Shown piece by piece: positions 32,057 to 40,488 of a stretch of DNA of 64,000 bases. The notes beneath the pieces were generated by a model. That model was not told the DNA's origin. It worked only from the letters and a program-made list of their open reading frames with translations, and did no database searches. The DNA comes from Ramlibacter sp. (lineage in GTDB: Bacteria > Pseudomonadota > Gammaproteobacteria > Burkholderiales > Burkholderiaceae_C). The stretch's first letter is position 1. The number at the start of each line of letters is the position of its first letter. Location of the stretch: NCBI GenBank assembly GCA_016713005.1, contig JADJPY010000004.1, positions 1 to 64,000 on the forward strand, in the 5' to 3' direction. The position numbers and the translations under genes are program-made.

Positions 32057-33103
32057 TCAGGCGCCGAAGTACCGGCGAATGGCGAAAACAGCGCGGTCCA
32101 CGCCGGCCGCGTCCACGTCCAGGTGCGTCACAAAGCGCAGCCGGTACAGGCCGGTCGCCTGGATGCCCTGCGCCGCCAGGTGCGGCAACAGCCCGGCCGA
32201 CTTGTCACGCGCCGGCCCGGTCAGGTCCACAAACACGATGTTGGTGTGCGGCAGTTCGACCTGCACGCCGTCGATACCCGCCAGGCCCGCGGCCAGGCGC
32301 TGCGCGAGGGCATGGTCGTCGGCCAGGCGGTCGATATGGTGGTCCAGCGCGTACGACGCGGCGGCCGCCAGCACGCCCGCCTGGCGCATGCCGCCGCCGG
32401 CCATCTTGCGGACGCGGTGGGCGCGGGCAATGAATTCGCGGCTGCCGCACAGGGCCGAGCCCACCGGTGCGCCCAGCCCCTTGCTGAAACAGACCGACAC
32501 GCTGTCGAAGTTCTGCGCAATGCGTCTCGCCTCAGCTCGCGCATCGCCGCCGGTTTGCGCGGCCTGCGCCACCGCCGCATTGAACAGCCGCGCACCGTCC
32601 AGGTGGCGGGCCAGCCCCTTGCGCTGCGCCAGCGCCGTGGCCTGTTGCACATAGTCCAGGGGAATGAGCTTGCCGCCCAGCGTGTTTTCCAGCGCCAGCA
32701 GCTTGCTGCGGGCAAAGTGCGCGTCGTCCGGCTTGATCGCGGCCTCGATGTCCGCCAGCGGCAGGCTGCCGTCCGCCGCATGGGCGAGCGGCTGCGGCTG
32801 CACGCTGCCAAATACCGCCGCGCCGCCGCCTTCCCAGCGGTAGCAGTGCTGCATCTGGCCCACGATGTACTCGTCGCCGCGCTGGCAATGGCTGAGGATG
32901 GCGCACAGGTTGCTTTGCGTGCCGGTGGGCACGAACAGCGCCGCCTCAAAGCCCAGCAGGGCGGCGATTTTTTCCTGCAGCGCGTTCACGCTCGGGTCGT
33001 CGGAAAACACATCGTCGCCCAGCGGCGCGTCCTGCATGGCCGCGCGCATGGCGGCGGTGGGCTGCGTCACCGTGTCGCTGCGCAGGTCTACAACAGTGCT
33101 CAG
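32057..33103 (-). CDS. ltaE: Low-specificity L-threonine aldolase
   Basis: This PLP enzyme splits L-threonine and allo-threonine into glycine and acetaldehyde. It shows DDVFSDDPSVNALQEKIAAL, the FVPTGTQSNLCAI phosphate loop, ALENTLGGKLIPLD, HLDGARLFNAAVA and the PLP lysine motif VSVCFSKGLGAPVGSALCGS. The conserved N-terminus STVVDLRSDTVTQPTAAM can be read only if translation starts at a CTG at 33103; the first ordinary start is a GTG at 33070, inside that motif. The sequence just upstream is a dispersed repeat, which probably replaced the native start region. Confidence 0.9.
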   Translation of the reverse strand: MSTVVDLRSDTVTQPTAAMRAAMQDAPLGDDVFSDDPSVNALQEKIAALLGFEAALFVPTGTQSNLCAILSHCQRGDEYIVGQMQHCYRWEGGGAAVFGSVQPQPLAHAADGSLPLADIEAAIKPDDAHFARSKLLALENTLGGKLIPLDYVQQATALAQRKGLARHLDGARLFNAAVAQAAQTGGDARAEARRIAQNFDSVSVCFSKGLGAPVGSALCGSREFIARAHRVRKMAGGGMRQAGVLAAAASYALDHHIDRLADDHALAQRLAAGLAGIDGVQVELPHTNIVFVDLTGPARDKSAGLLPHLAAQGIQATGLYRLRFVTHLDVDAAGVDRAVFAIRRYFGA

Positions 33104-33105
33104 TC

Positions 33106-33182
33106 GCTCCGTCGGGCCGCCCCAAGGAGCGACAGCCCCCTCGGGGGGCAGCGCAGTACATGAAGTGACAAGCGTGGGGGCC
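33106..33182. repeat. Intergenic repeat family 2, copy 1 (trpG-ltaE)
   Basis: This 77-bp element begins GGGCCGCCCCAAGG a few bases in and ends AGCGTGGGGGCC. A second copy of exactly the same length lies at 48154-48230 with roughly 80% identity by eye. The core can fold as CCCC...GGGG. Both copies start right behind a stop codon on the minus strand. Confidence 0.85.
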
Positions 33183-33753
33183 TCATGCCTGCTCCAGAAA
33201 GTTCTTCAGCATCGCGTGGCCATGCTCGGTGAGGATGGACTCCGGGTGGAACTGCACACCCTGGATCGGCAGCGAGGCATGGCGCACGCCCATGATCTCG
33301 CCGTCGTCGGTCCAGGCCGTCACCTCCAGCCCGGCCGGGCAGGTGCTGCGCTCGATGGCCAGCGAGTGGTAGCGGTTGACGGTGAACTGCCGGGGCAGGC
33401 CGGCAAACACGCCCTGCTGCGTGGTGGTGATGACGCTCGTCTTGCCGTGCATGAGCTGCTGCGCACGGATGATGTTGCCGCCAAATGCTGCGCCAATGCT
33501 CTGGTGCCCCAGGCACACGCCCAGAATGGGCAGCTTGCCCGCAAAGTGCTGGATGGCAGCCACCGAGATACCGGCTTCCGCGTGGAGAGCAGGGGCCGGG
33601 CGAGACCACCAGGCGGTCGGGCGCGCGCTGGGCAATGCCTTCCACCGTGATCTCGTCGTTGCGGAACACCTCGACCTGCGCGCCCAGTTCGCCGAAGTAC
33701 TGGACGATGTTGTAGGTGAAGCTGTCGTAGTTGTCGATCATCAGGAGTTTCAT
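33183..33753 (-). CDS. trpG: Anthranilate synthase glutamine amidotransferase (one extra base)
   Basis: TrpG supplies ammonia to TrpE. The start MKLLMIDNYDSFTYNIVQYF is followed by LVVSPGPCSPR. At 33578-33579 a GG stands where a single G restores the frame, and EAGISVAAIQHFAGKLPILG then continues in the other frame. The class I amidotransferase nucleophile is in GVCLGHQSIG and the His-Glu pair in GVQFHPESILTEHG. Repaired, the protein is about 190 residues, the normal length. The indel is probably a sequence error. The start follows the trpE stop closely, with a GGAG site in the end of trpE. Confidence 0.9.
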
Positions 33754-33758
33754 GGCCT

Positions 33759-35291
33759 TCACTCCAGTCCTTCTTCAACCAGTTCTGAAGCCCGCAGCAA
33801 GGCCCGCGCCTTGGCCTCCGTCTCCCTCCATTCCAGTTCCGGCACGGAATCGGCCACCACGCCAGCGGCCGCCTGCACATACAGCACCTGGTCCTTGATC
33901 ACGCCTGTACGGATGGCAATCGCCACATCCATGTCGCCGGCAAAGCTCAGGTAGCCGCAGGCGCCGCCGTAGAGGCCGCGCTTGGTGGGCTCGAGCTGGT
34001 CGATCAACTCCATCGCATGCACCTTGGGCGCGCCGGTCAGCGTGCCGGCCGGGAAGGTGGCGCGCAGCACGTCCATGTTGGTCATGCCCTCATTGAGGAT
34101 GCCTTCGACGTTGCTGACGATGTGCATGACGTGGCTGTAGCGCTCCACCGCAAAGGCTTCGGTCACCTTGACGGTGCCGGTCTGGGCGATGCGGCCAATG
34201 TCGTTGCGCGCCAGGTCAATCAGCATCACATGCTCGGCGCGTTCCTTGGGGTCGTTGATCAGTTCCTGCTCGACCACCTTGTCCTGCTCGGGCGAGGCCG
34301 CGCGCGGGCGTGTGCCCGCCAGCGGCCGGATGGTGATTTTTTCAGCGGGCTTGCCTGCATGCTCCACCCGCTCCTGGCGCACCAGGATCTCGGGTGAGGC
34401 GCCCACCACGTGGAAGTCACCGCCCGCGCCATCGGCTCCACTGAAGTTGTAGTAATACATGTAGGGCGACGGGTTCAGCGAACGCAGCGCGCGGTACAGG
34501 CTCAGCGGGGACTCGGTGTAGCGCTTCTTGATGCGCTGGCCCACCTGCACCTGCATGAAGTCGCCGGCTGCAATCAGCTCCTTGGCCTTCTCGACCGCCG
34601 CGATGTAGTCGGCCTTGGCAAAGTCGCGTTCGGCCGGGAAAGTCTGCGTCTGCTTGATGACCGGCGCGCTCACCGAGTACTTGAGCAGGTCCTTCAGCTC
34701 GCGCAGCCGCTTCTTGGCGTTGGCAAAGGCCTCGGGCTGGCCCGGATCCGCATAGACGATCAGGTACAGCTTGCCCGACAGGTTGTCGATCACCGCCAGC
34801 TCTTCGCACTGCAGCAGCAGGATGTCGGGGCAGCCCAGCGTGTCGGGCGGACAGGTCTTTTCGAGCTTCTTCTCGATGTGGCGCACGGTGTCGTAGCCGA
34901 AGTAGCCGGCCAGCCCGCCGCAAAAGCGTGGCAGGCCCGGCCTCAACGCCACCTTGAAGCGCTGCTGGTACGCGGCGATGAAGTCCAGCGGGTTGCCGGG
35001 CGCGGTCTCGACCACTTTGCCGTCGCGCACCACCTCGGACACCGCGTCCGCGCCAAAGCCACGCGAGCGCACCAGCGTGCGCGCCGGCAGGCCAATGAAG
35101 CTGTAGCGGCCAAAACGCTCGCCGCCCACCACCGATTCCAGCAGGAAGCTCAACTGCCCGCCACCTTTGGAATGGGCCAGCTTGAGGTACAGCGAGAGCG
35201 GGGTTTCGAGATCGGCAAAAGCCTCCGCAATCAGCGGAATGCGGTTGTAGCCGGCCTGCGCCAGGCTTTTGAATTCGAGTTCGGTAATCAA
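33759..35291 (-). CDS. trpE: Anthranilate synthase component I
   Basis: This 510-residue chorismate-utilising enzyme makes anthranilate with TrpG. The N-terminal part holds the Trp feedback site (PLSLYLKLAHSKGGGQLSFL, with LLES near it). The C-terminal part has the chorismate fold motifs IRPLAGTRPRA, ELINDPKERAEHVMLIDLAR and GTLTGAPKVHAMELID. The start is a TTG with GGAGG eight bases upstream. A leader peptide gene with two Trp codons lies 97 bp ahead. Confidence 0.96.
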   Translation of the reverse strand: MITELEFKSLAQAGYNRIPLIAEAFADLETPLSLYLKLAHSKGGGQLSFLLESVVGGERFGRYSFIGLPARTLVRSRGFGADAVSEVVRDGKVVETAPGNPLDFIAAYQQRFKVALRPGLPRFCGGLAGYFGYDTVRHIEKKLEKTCPPDTLGCPDILLLQCEELAVIDNLSGKLYLIVYADPGQPEAFANAKKRLRELKDLLKYSVSAPVIKQTQTFPAERDFAKADYIAAVEKAKELIAAGDFMQVQVGQRIKKRYTESPLSLYRALRSLNPSPYMYYYNFSGADGAGGDFHVVGASPEILVRQERVEHAGKPAEKITIRPLAGTRPRAASPEQDKVVEQELINDPKERAEHVMLIDLARNDIGRIAQTGTVKVTEAFAVERYSHVMHIVSNVEGILNEGMTNMDVLRATFPAGTLTGAPKVHAMELIDQLEPTKRGLYGGACGYLSFAGDMDVAIAIRTGVIKDQVLYVQAAAGVVADSVPELEWRETEAKARALLRASELVEEGLE

Positions 35292-35308
35292 GGGATGAGC
35301 CTCCGTAG

Positions 35309-35387
35309 CTCAGCGGCAGGGGCTGCCGCGTTCATTCATGCCAATGCCTCGGGGGAAGGGCGCGGGGGCACGGGTGGCCCCGTGCCG
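35309..35387 (-). promoter_or_regulatory. Hairpins of a possible trp attenuator
   Basis: Between the leader peptide stop and trpE the minus strand has GGCACGGG/CCCGTGCC (35367-35387) and GCGGCAG/CTGCCGC (about 35312-35330). They could be alternative structures of a transcription or translation attenuator. Neither is followed by a U-run, so a classical intrinsic terminator is not evident. Confidence 0.4.
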
Positions 35388-35388
35388 G

Positions 35389-35472
35389 TCAGGCGTGCAC
35401 GAAATCAGGCCTGCGCCAGGGCCAGGCTCCCCGGTCGCTGCAACCTGTGATGGCGGTGCGGTGAATGAACAT
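35389..35472 (-). CDS. trpL: Putative trp operon leader peptide
   Basis: This 27-codon frame reads MFIHRTAITGCS and ends GAWPWRRPDFVHA before a stop. Two Trp codons lie one codon apart near the end, in a gene 97 bp upstream of trpE, which is the arrangement of a ribosome-mediated attenuator. It follows a candidate -10 box by only seven bases, so the message may be leaderless. No ribosome site is visible. No search was done; the call rests on Trp codons, position and downstream hairpins. Confidence 0.6.
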   Translation of the reverse strand: MFIHRTAITGCSDRGAWPWRRPDFVHA

Positions 35473-35478
35473 GCGACC

Positions 35479-35507
35479 AGTGTATCAAAGCACTACCTGT
35501 TGGCGAA
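35479..35507 (-). promoter_or_regulatory. Candidate trp promoter
   Basis: TTCGCC (35507-35502) and TACACT (35484-35479) are 17 bp apart on the minus strand, ahead of the leader peptide. The match to consensus is moderate. Confidence 0.4.
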
Positions 35508-35514
35508 AACCCTG

Positions 35515-35544
35515 TTGCCAGCCCTCAAAATGCGGGCGGATAAT
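35515..35544 (+). promoter_or_regulatory. Promoter of the chalcone-isomerase-like gene
   Basis: TTGCCA and GATAAT are 18 bp apart; the -10 box lies 34 bp ahead of the ATG. It is back to back with the trp promoter. Confidence 0.6.
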
Positions 35545-35578
35545 TTAGCGAACGACCGTTCTATTTTAGGAGACTGCC

Positions 35579-36163
35579 ATGTTCCCATCCCGCTTCTGGC
35601 TGATCGCTGGCGCCCTGCTGCTGGCCACCACCGCGAACGCCGCGACGGTGGAAGTCTCGGGCGTCAAGCTGGAAGACAGCATTGACGTGCGCGGCACCAA
35701 GCTCGTGCTCAATGGCGCGGGGGTGCGCTACAAGGCGGTCTTCAAGGTGTACACCGCCGGCCTGTACCTGTCCAAAAAGGCTGCCACGCCGGAGGAAGTG
35801 ACGGCCGCTCCGGGCCCCAAGCGGATGACCATCACCATGCTGCGTGAAATTGATTCGGGCGAACTGGGCAAGCTGTTCTCGCGCGGGATGGAAGACAACA
35901 TGGACAAGCAGGCCTTTTCCAAGCTGATCCCCGGCGTGCTGCGGATGAGCCAGATTTTTTCGGACCACAAGAAACTGCTGGTGGGCGAGAACTTCCAGAT
36001 CGACTGGGTGCCGGGCACAGGCACCATCGTCACGGTCAAGGGCAAAGTCCAGGGCGAGCCGTTCAAGGAGCCCGAATTCTTCAACGCGCTGATGGGCATC
36101 TGGCTGGGCAAGAACCCCGCGGACTGGAAGCTCAAGGACGCACTGCTCGGCGCCAAATCCTGA
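35579..36163 (+). CDS. Chalcone-isomerase-like periplasmic protein
   Basis: This 194-residue protein has a clear signal peptide (LIAGALLLATTANA, cleavage near residue 21). The mature part has the bacterial chalcone-isomerase-like fold markers LNGAGVRYKAVFKVYTAGLY, a central MTITMLREIDSGELGK and the C-terminal FFNALMGIWLGKNPADWKLK. Bacterial members lack flavonoid substrates and their role is not established. The ATG follows an AGGAGA site. It is a single gene, convergent with gph. Confidence 0.85.
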   Translation: MFPSRFWLIAGALLLATTANAATVEVSGVKLEDSIDVRGTKLVLNGAGVRYKAVFKVYTAGLYLSKKAATPEEVTAAPGPKRMTITMLREIDSGELGKLFSRGMEDNMDKQAFSKLIPGVLRMSQIFSDHKKLLVGENFQIDWVPGTGTIVTVKGKVQGEPFKEPEFFNALMGIWLGKNPADWKLKDALLGAKS

Positions 36164-36198
36164 TCCTGCGAGGCGGCGGGGCCGCGGGTTTCAGGGGC

Positions 36199-36861
36199 TC
36201 ACGCCAGCGCAATGTCCTGCATCGAAGCCACCCATCCGTCGGCGTCCACGCCGGTCACCGGCTCGCCGTGGTTGTAGCCATAGGTCACCAGCACCACCGG
36301 GCAACCCGCGGCGCGCGCCGCCTGGGCATCGTTGCGTGAGTCACCCACCACCAGCGTGCGTTGCGGCACCGTCCCCAGCGCCTCGCAGGTTTTCAGCACC
36401 GGCAGGGGATGGGGCTTTTTTTCGGGGAAATCGTCCCCGCCAAATACCCGCACAAAGCAGCCCTCCAGACCCTTCATCCGCAGCAGGCTGCGGGCAAAGG
36501 CGGCCGGCTTGTTGGTCAGGCAGGCCAGCAACAGGCCCCGGTGTTGCCAGGCCTGAAACGCGTCCAGCGCCCCCGGGTAGACCGCACTGTGCCGACCGTT
36601 GATGCGCGCGTAGTGCCGCTGGTAGTGCAGCCAGCCCGGCGCGGCCAGACCACCGTCGGGCTGACCGGTGGTGTGCGTCAACGCACAGGCGATCAGGTGT
36701 TCCGAACCCCGGCCGACCCAGCGCCGCACGTCTTCGCGCTCCACGCACGGCAGCTGCAGATCGGCCAGCATGGCGTTGAGGGCAACTTCGAAGTCGCCCA
36801 GGGTGTCCACCAGCGTGCCGTCCAGGTCCACGATGACAGCATCTGCGGGCACCGGTTTCAT
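36199..36861 (-). CDS. gph: Phosphoglycolate phosphatase
   Basis: This 220-residue HAD-superfamily phosphatase removes phosphate from 2-phosphoglycolate. The nucleophile motif is IVDLDGTLVDT, the second motif ACLTNKPAAFARSLL, and the last TLVVGDSRNDAQAARAAGCP. The helical cap holds GRGSEHLIACALTH. Its usual neighbours in Burkholderiales are rpe and trpE, both nearby here. Confidence 0.88.
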   Translation of the reverse strand: MKPVPADAVIVDLDGTLVDTLGDFEVALNAMLADLQLPCVEREDVRRWVGRGSEHLIACALTHTTGQPDGGLAAPGWLHYQRHYARINGRHSAVYPGALDAFQAWQHRGLLLACLTNKPAAFARSLLRMKGLEGCFVRVFGGDDFPEKKPHPLPVLKTCEALGTVPQRTLVVGDSRNDAQAARAAGCPVVLVTYGYNHGEPVTGVDADGWVASMQDIALA

Positions 36862-36920
36862 GCCCGGCCCCTGGTGCTGTGGTAGTTTCTCGATCCAGTC
36901 ATGTTCAACAGGAGACAGCC

Positions 36921-37349
36921 ATGCGTTTGATGCAACGGGTTCTGATGGGATTGGGCGCCGCCCTGCTGTGCGCCGGCGCGGCGCTTGCCCAGGACAAGGT
37001 GGTGTACCACATTGACGACGCCGACAACCAGGCCACCAAGGGGTTGCGCAACATCCGCAACCATCTGGACGTGGCGCCGGACACGAAGATCATCGTCGTC
37101 ACGCACGCCAACGGCGTGGACTTCCTCTTCGAGGGCGCCAAAGACAAGAAGAACCCCAACATCGACTACGGCTCGCTGGTCAGCGCCCTGAAAGCGCGGG
37201 GGGTGCGATTCGAGGTGTGCGAAATCACGCTGCAAAACCGGAACATCAAGAAGGACCAGTTCAGCATGGACGCCGAGTTCACACCCTCTGGCGTGGTGCG
37301 CATCGGCCGCCTGCAGGTGCGCGAGAGCTACGGCTACATCAAGCCCTGA
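36921..37349 (+). CDS. Exported DsrE/F-like protein
   Basis: This 142-residue protein has a signal peptide (MRLMQRVLMGLGAALLCAGA, cleavage after ALAQ). The mature part follows the DsrE fold: VVYHIDDADNQATKGLRNIR, then TKIIVVTHANGVDFLFEGA and a single Cys in VRFEVCEITLQNR. Exported DsrE proteins are poorly characterised; sulfur transfer is possible from the Cys but not shown. The ATG follows AGGAGA. Confidence 0.85.
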   Translation: MRLMQRVLMGLGAALLCAGAALAQDKVVYHIDDADNQATKGLRNIRNHLDVAPDTKIIVVTHANGVDFLFEGAKDKKNPNIDYGSLVSALKARGVRFEVCEITLQNRNIKKDQFSMDAEFTPSGVVRIGRLQVRESYGYIKP

Positions 37350-37373
37350 CAGGTCCGGCGCGCCCGGGCAGCT

Positions 37374-38057
37374 TCAGCGCGCCAGTTCGGCGCGCATGGC
37401 GGCAATGACGCCCGCGTAGTCGGGCTTGCCAAAGATCGCGCTGCCCGCAACAAAGGTGTCCGCGCCGGCGTCGGCCACCCGGCGGATGTTGTCGGTCTTG
37501 ATGCCGCCGTCCACTTCCAGCCGGATGTCCTTGCCCGAGGCATCGATGCGCCGGCGCGCGGCCTCAATCTTGCGCAATGCGCTGTCGATGAAACCCTGCC
37601 CGCCAAAACCGGGGTTGACGCTCATGATCAGGATCAGGTCGATGTCTTCGATCACCCAGTCCAGCACGTCCAGCGGCGCGGCGGGGTTGAACACCAGCCC
37701 GGCCTTGCAGCCCTTGCCACGGATCGCCTGGACACTGCGGTGCACATGGGCCGAGGCGTCCGGGTGAAAGCTGATCAGGTCGGCGCCCGCCTCGGCAAAT
37801 GCGGCCGCGAGCGCGTCCACGGGCTGCACCATCAGGTGCACATCGACCGGGACGGCCACACCCGCGTCGGTCTTGGCGTGGGGCTTGAGTGCCTGGCAGA
37901 TCATCGGCCCGAACGTGAGGTTGGGCACGTAGTGGTTGTCCATCACGTCAAAGTGGATCCAGTCGGCACCGGCTGCAATGACCTGTTTCAACTCGTCGCC
38001 CAGGCGGGCGAAATCGGCGGACAGGATGGAAGGGGCAATGCGGAAAGTCTTGCTCAT
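37374..38057 (-). CDS. rpe: Ribulose-phosphate 3-epimerase
   Basis: This 227-residue TIM-barrel metalloenzyme interconverts ribulose 5-phosphate and xylulose 5-phosphate. Motifs are IAPSILSADFARLGDELKQV, DWIHFDVMDNHYVPNLTFGP (metal-binding His and Asp), VDVHLMVQP and LIMSVNPGFGGQGFI. The start at 38057 gives the canonical MSKTFRIAPS; the frame runs far upstream but that part is antisense to other genes. It is divergent from apaG with a 30-bp gap. Confidence 0.96.
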   Translation of the reverse strand: MSKTFRIAPSILSADFARLGDELKQVIAAGADWIHFDVMDNHYVPNLTFGPMICQALKPHAKTDAGVAVPVDVHLMVQPVDALAAAFAEAGADLISFHPDASAHVHRSVQAIRGKGCKAGLVFNPAAPLDVLDWVIEDIDLILIMSVNPGFGGQGFIDSALRKIEAARRRIDASGKDIRLEVDGGIKTDNIRRVADAGADTFVAGSAIFGKPDYAGVIAAMRAELAR

Positions 38058-38087
38058 GCCGCAATTGTCGCAGTTACCATTCGCCCC

Positions 38088-38474
38088 ATGTCCAAGTACG
38101 CGTTCAATGTCGAGGTGCAGCCCAGCTACCTGCCGGAGCAGTCCGAGCCCGACCAGGGCGTCTACAGCTTCGCCTACACCATCCAGATCACCAATGCCGG
38201 CGAGGTCACGGCCCAGCTGATCTCGCGCCATTGGCTGATTGAAGACGCCGCTGGAGGCACCGAAGAAGTCAAGGGTCTGGGTGTGGTCGGCCACCAGCCC
38301 CTGCTGCAGCCGGGCGAAAGTTTCCGCTACACCAGCGGCTGCCGGCTGCGCACCGCCAACGGCATGATGCACGGCAGTTACTTTTGCGTGGCCGAGGACG
38401 GTGAGCGCTTTGACGTGCCCATCGCCCCCTTCCTGCTGGACGCGGGCGGCGCCGGGCGGCGCACGCTGCACTGA
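38088..38474 (+). CDS. apaG: ApaG domain protein
   Basis: This 128-residue protein is a complete ApaG: VEVQPSYLPEQSEPDQGVYS, FAYTIQITNAGEVTAQLISR, HWLIEDAAG and the GYGVVGHQPLLQPGESF-like loop, then TANGMMHGSYFCVAEDGE. ApaG was linked to cobalt/magnesium handling in Salmonella; its biochemical role is not known. It ends four bases before gcr. Confidence 0.94.
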   Translation: MSKYAFNVEVQPSYLPEQSEPDQGVYSFAYTIQITNAGEVTAQLISRHWLIEDAAGGTEEVKGLGVVGHQPLLQPGESFRYTSGCRLRTANGMMHGSYFCVAEDGERFDVPIAPFLLDAGGAGRRTLH

Positions 38475-38478
38475 GCCG

Positions 38479-40488
38479 ATGCCCGTCAACGGCCGGCCCG
38501 ACCTGGGCACCCTGCTGGACCGCCTGGACCCCCAGGCCCCCCGACCCCAGCGACACCTGTGGCTGATGGAGCTGCTGGCGTGGGTTCGCGGTCCGGGTGA
38601 CGGCACGCCCGCCGCGGTCGCACGTGTCGGCCTCCTGCTGGATGCGGCGCAGGCGCGCCCCCAATGGCTGCCGCGCTGGCATGCCTGGTGGGCCAGGTTC
38701 TCAGCTGAAGTTGATTTCGCTCCGCTGCTGGCGGATTTCGGGTTTGCGCCGCGCACCGCCTTTTTCAGCGAGTTTGGCAACCGCCTGCGCCGCAAACTGC
38801 TGCCCGCCACCCCCGACACCACCGACCTGGGCGAGCTGTTCGGCCTCCTGTTTCCGTCGGCCGGGGACGCCGCCTGGCTGCGCGCGCTGGACGACGCCAC
38901 CCTGGCCCGTGCCGACGCCCTGCTGTTCACGCCGCCGGGCAGCCAGGACAACGCACCACCTGCGATCACGTCCTGGCAGGCCGAACTGCTGGATGCGCTG
39001 ATGTACAGCGTCAGCCAGGTCAACGCCACCGGGTTCGCTTCAGAGATCCGCGTGCGCATGTCCGACGTGGCCCGCCAGGCGCGGACCTTCCATGCGTTGC
39101 CGGGCGCTTTCGGGCGATTCCGCGAGGCTGTGGCAGACACGGGCCTGAGCAGCGATCGCACGGCCGAAGCCGCAGCAACCCTGCGCGAGCGCCTGGAGCA
39201 ATGCCGCAACGCCGCCTATACGGTGTACGCCCACCTGGACGAGCACGGTGTGTCGGTGGGCATCGTGTTCCGCCTGCGCCAGTTGCGCGAGCGCGTGCTG
39301 CGCACCCGTGAACTGCTGGACTGCCTGCTGGCCGCGCAACCCGCACCTGCCGCCGTGCGGCTGCTGGCGCGCCTGGCCCAGGTCAACCAGGACAGCCGCA
39401 GCCTTCGCGAGCTGGTGGCCGCCAGCTCCCAGATGACCGCCGCCAAGGTGGCCGAGCGCAGCGCCGAATCGGGCGAGCACTACATCACCCGCGACGCGGC
39501 GGGCTACCGCGACATGCTGGCCCGCGCGGCCGGTGGTGGCGTGGTGCTGGCGTTCACCACCTGGATGAAGTTCAGCCTGATGGCACTGGGTCTGTCGGCG
39601 TTCTGGGGCGGGCTGGCCGCGGGACTGAACTACTCGGTGTCCTTCCTGGTGGTGATGCTGATGCACTGGACGGTGGCCACCAAACAGCCCGCGGTGACGG
39701 CACCTGCCATGGCCGCACGCCTGAAGGACATGTCGGACGCCGGCGTGGTGCCCGGCTTCGTGGACGAGGTCGCCCACCTGCTGCGCTCCCAGGTCGCCGC
39801 CATTGCGGGCAATCTGGGCCTGGTGATACCCGGCGTCCTGCTGATCTGTGGCGGCCTGTACGCGGCCGGTCTGGCGCCGATGCTGGACGAGGCCCACGCG
39901 CGGCATGTGCTGCACGAGCAGAGCCTGCTGGGGCCCGCCGCCCTGTTTGCCGCATTCACCGGCGTGCTGCTGTTTGCCTCCAGCGTGATCGCGGGCTGGG
40001 TGGAAAACTGGTTTGTGCTGCAACGCCTGGATTCGGCCGTCGCCTGGAACCCTGACATCACCCGCGTCCTTGGGGCGCAACGGGCGCAGGCCTGGTCGCG
40101 CTGGTTGCGCGACAACATCTCCGGGGTGGCCGCCAATGTGTCCCTGGGCCTGATGCTCGGGCTGGTCCCCGCCTTCGCCGGGTTCTTTGGTCTGGGGCTG
40201 GAAGTCCGCCACATCACGCTCTCCACCGGCCAGGTCACCGCCGCCGTGGCGACTCTGGGGCCTGCCGCGCTGGCCAGCGCAGATTTCTGGTGGGCGGTGG
40301 CCGGGCTGGCCGTGATCGGGCCGCTCAACCTTGCGGTGAGCTTCTACCTGGCGTTCCGTCTCGCGCTGGCTGCGCGCAATGTGGCCGGCGTGGACCGCGC
40401 GCGCATCCGTGACGCGCTGCGCGAGCGCGTGCGCACCGATGCCCGCTCCTTCCTGCTGCCGCCACGACCGGAGGCGCCGCATGGGTGA
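38479..40488 (+). CDS. gcr: Membrane protein of the Gcr site-specific recombinase family
   Basis: This 669-residue protein matches the family annotated as site-specific recombinase Gcr. The first half is soluble and helical (LLDRLDPQAPRPQRHLWLME, then SGEHYITRDAAGYRDMLARA). The second half has about five to seven transmembrane segments (for example LNYSVSFLVVMLMHWTVAT, and AAIAGNLGLVIPGVLLICGG). A membrane protein with no recombinase catalytic motif makes the family name doubtful. The gene overlaps the start of thiL by eight bases. Confidence 0.8.
   Translation: MPVNGRPDLGTLLDRLDPQAPRPQRHLWLMELLAWVRGPGDGTPAAVARVGLLLDAAQARPQWLPRWHAWWARFSAEVDFAPLLADFGFAPRTAFFSEFGNRLRRKLLPATPDTTDLGELFGLLFPSAGDAAWLRALDDATLARADALLFTPPGSQDNAPPAITSWQAELLDALMYSVSQVNATGFASEIRVRMSDVARQARTFHALPGAFGRFREAVADTGLSSDRTAEAAATLRERLEQCRNAAYTVYAHLDEHGVSVGIVFRLRQLRERVLRTRELLDCLLAAQPAPAAVRLLARLAQVNQDSRSLRELVAASSQMTAAKVAERSAESGEHYITRDAAGYRDMLARAAGGGVVLAFTTWMKFSLMALGLSAFWGGLAAGLNYSVSFLVVMLMHWTVATKQPAVTAPAMAARLKDMSDAGVVPGFVDEVAHLLRSQVAAIAGNLGLVIPGVLLICGGLYAAGLAPMLDEAHARHVLHEQSLLGPAALFAAFTGVLLFASSVIAGWVENWFVLQRLDSAVAWNPDITRVLGAQRAQAWSRWLRDNISGVAANVSLGLMLGLVPAFAGFFGLGLEVRHITLSTGQVTAAVATLGPAALASADFWWAVAGLAVIGPLNLAVSFYLAFRLALAARNVAGVDRARIRDALRERVRTDARSFLLPPRPEAPHG

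Noticed and set aside
35300..35330. A tRNA-like stretch GTAGCTCAGCGGCAGG ahead of trpE
   Set aside because: Only a D-arm-like piece; no anticodon or T-arm follows.
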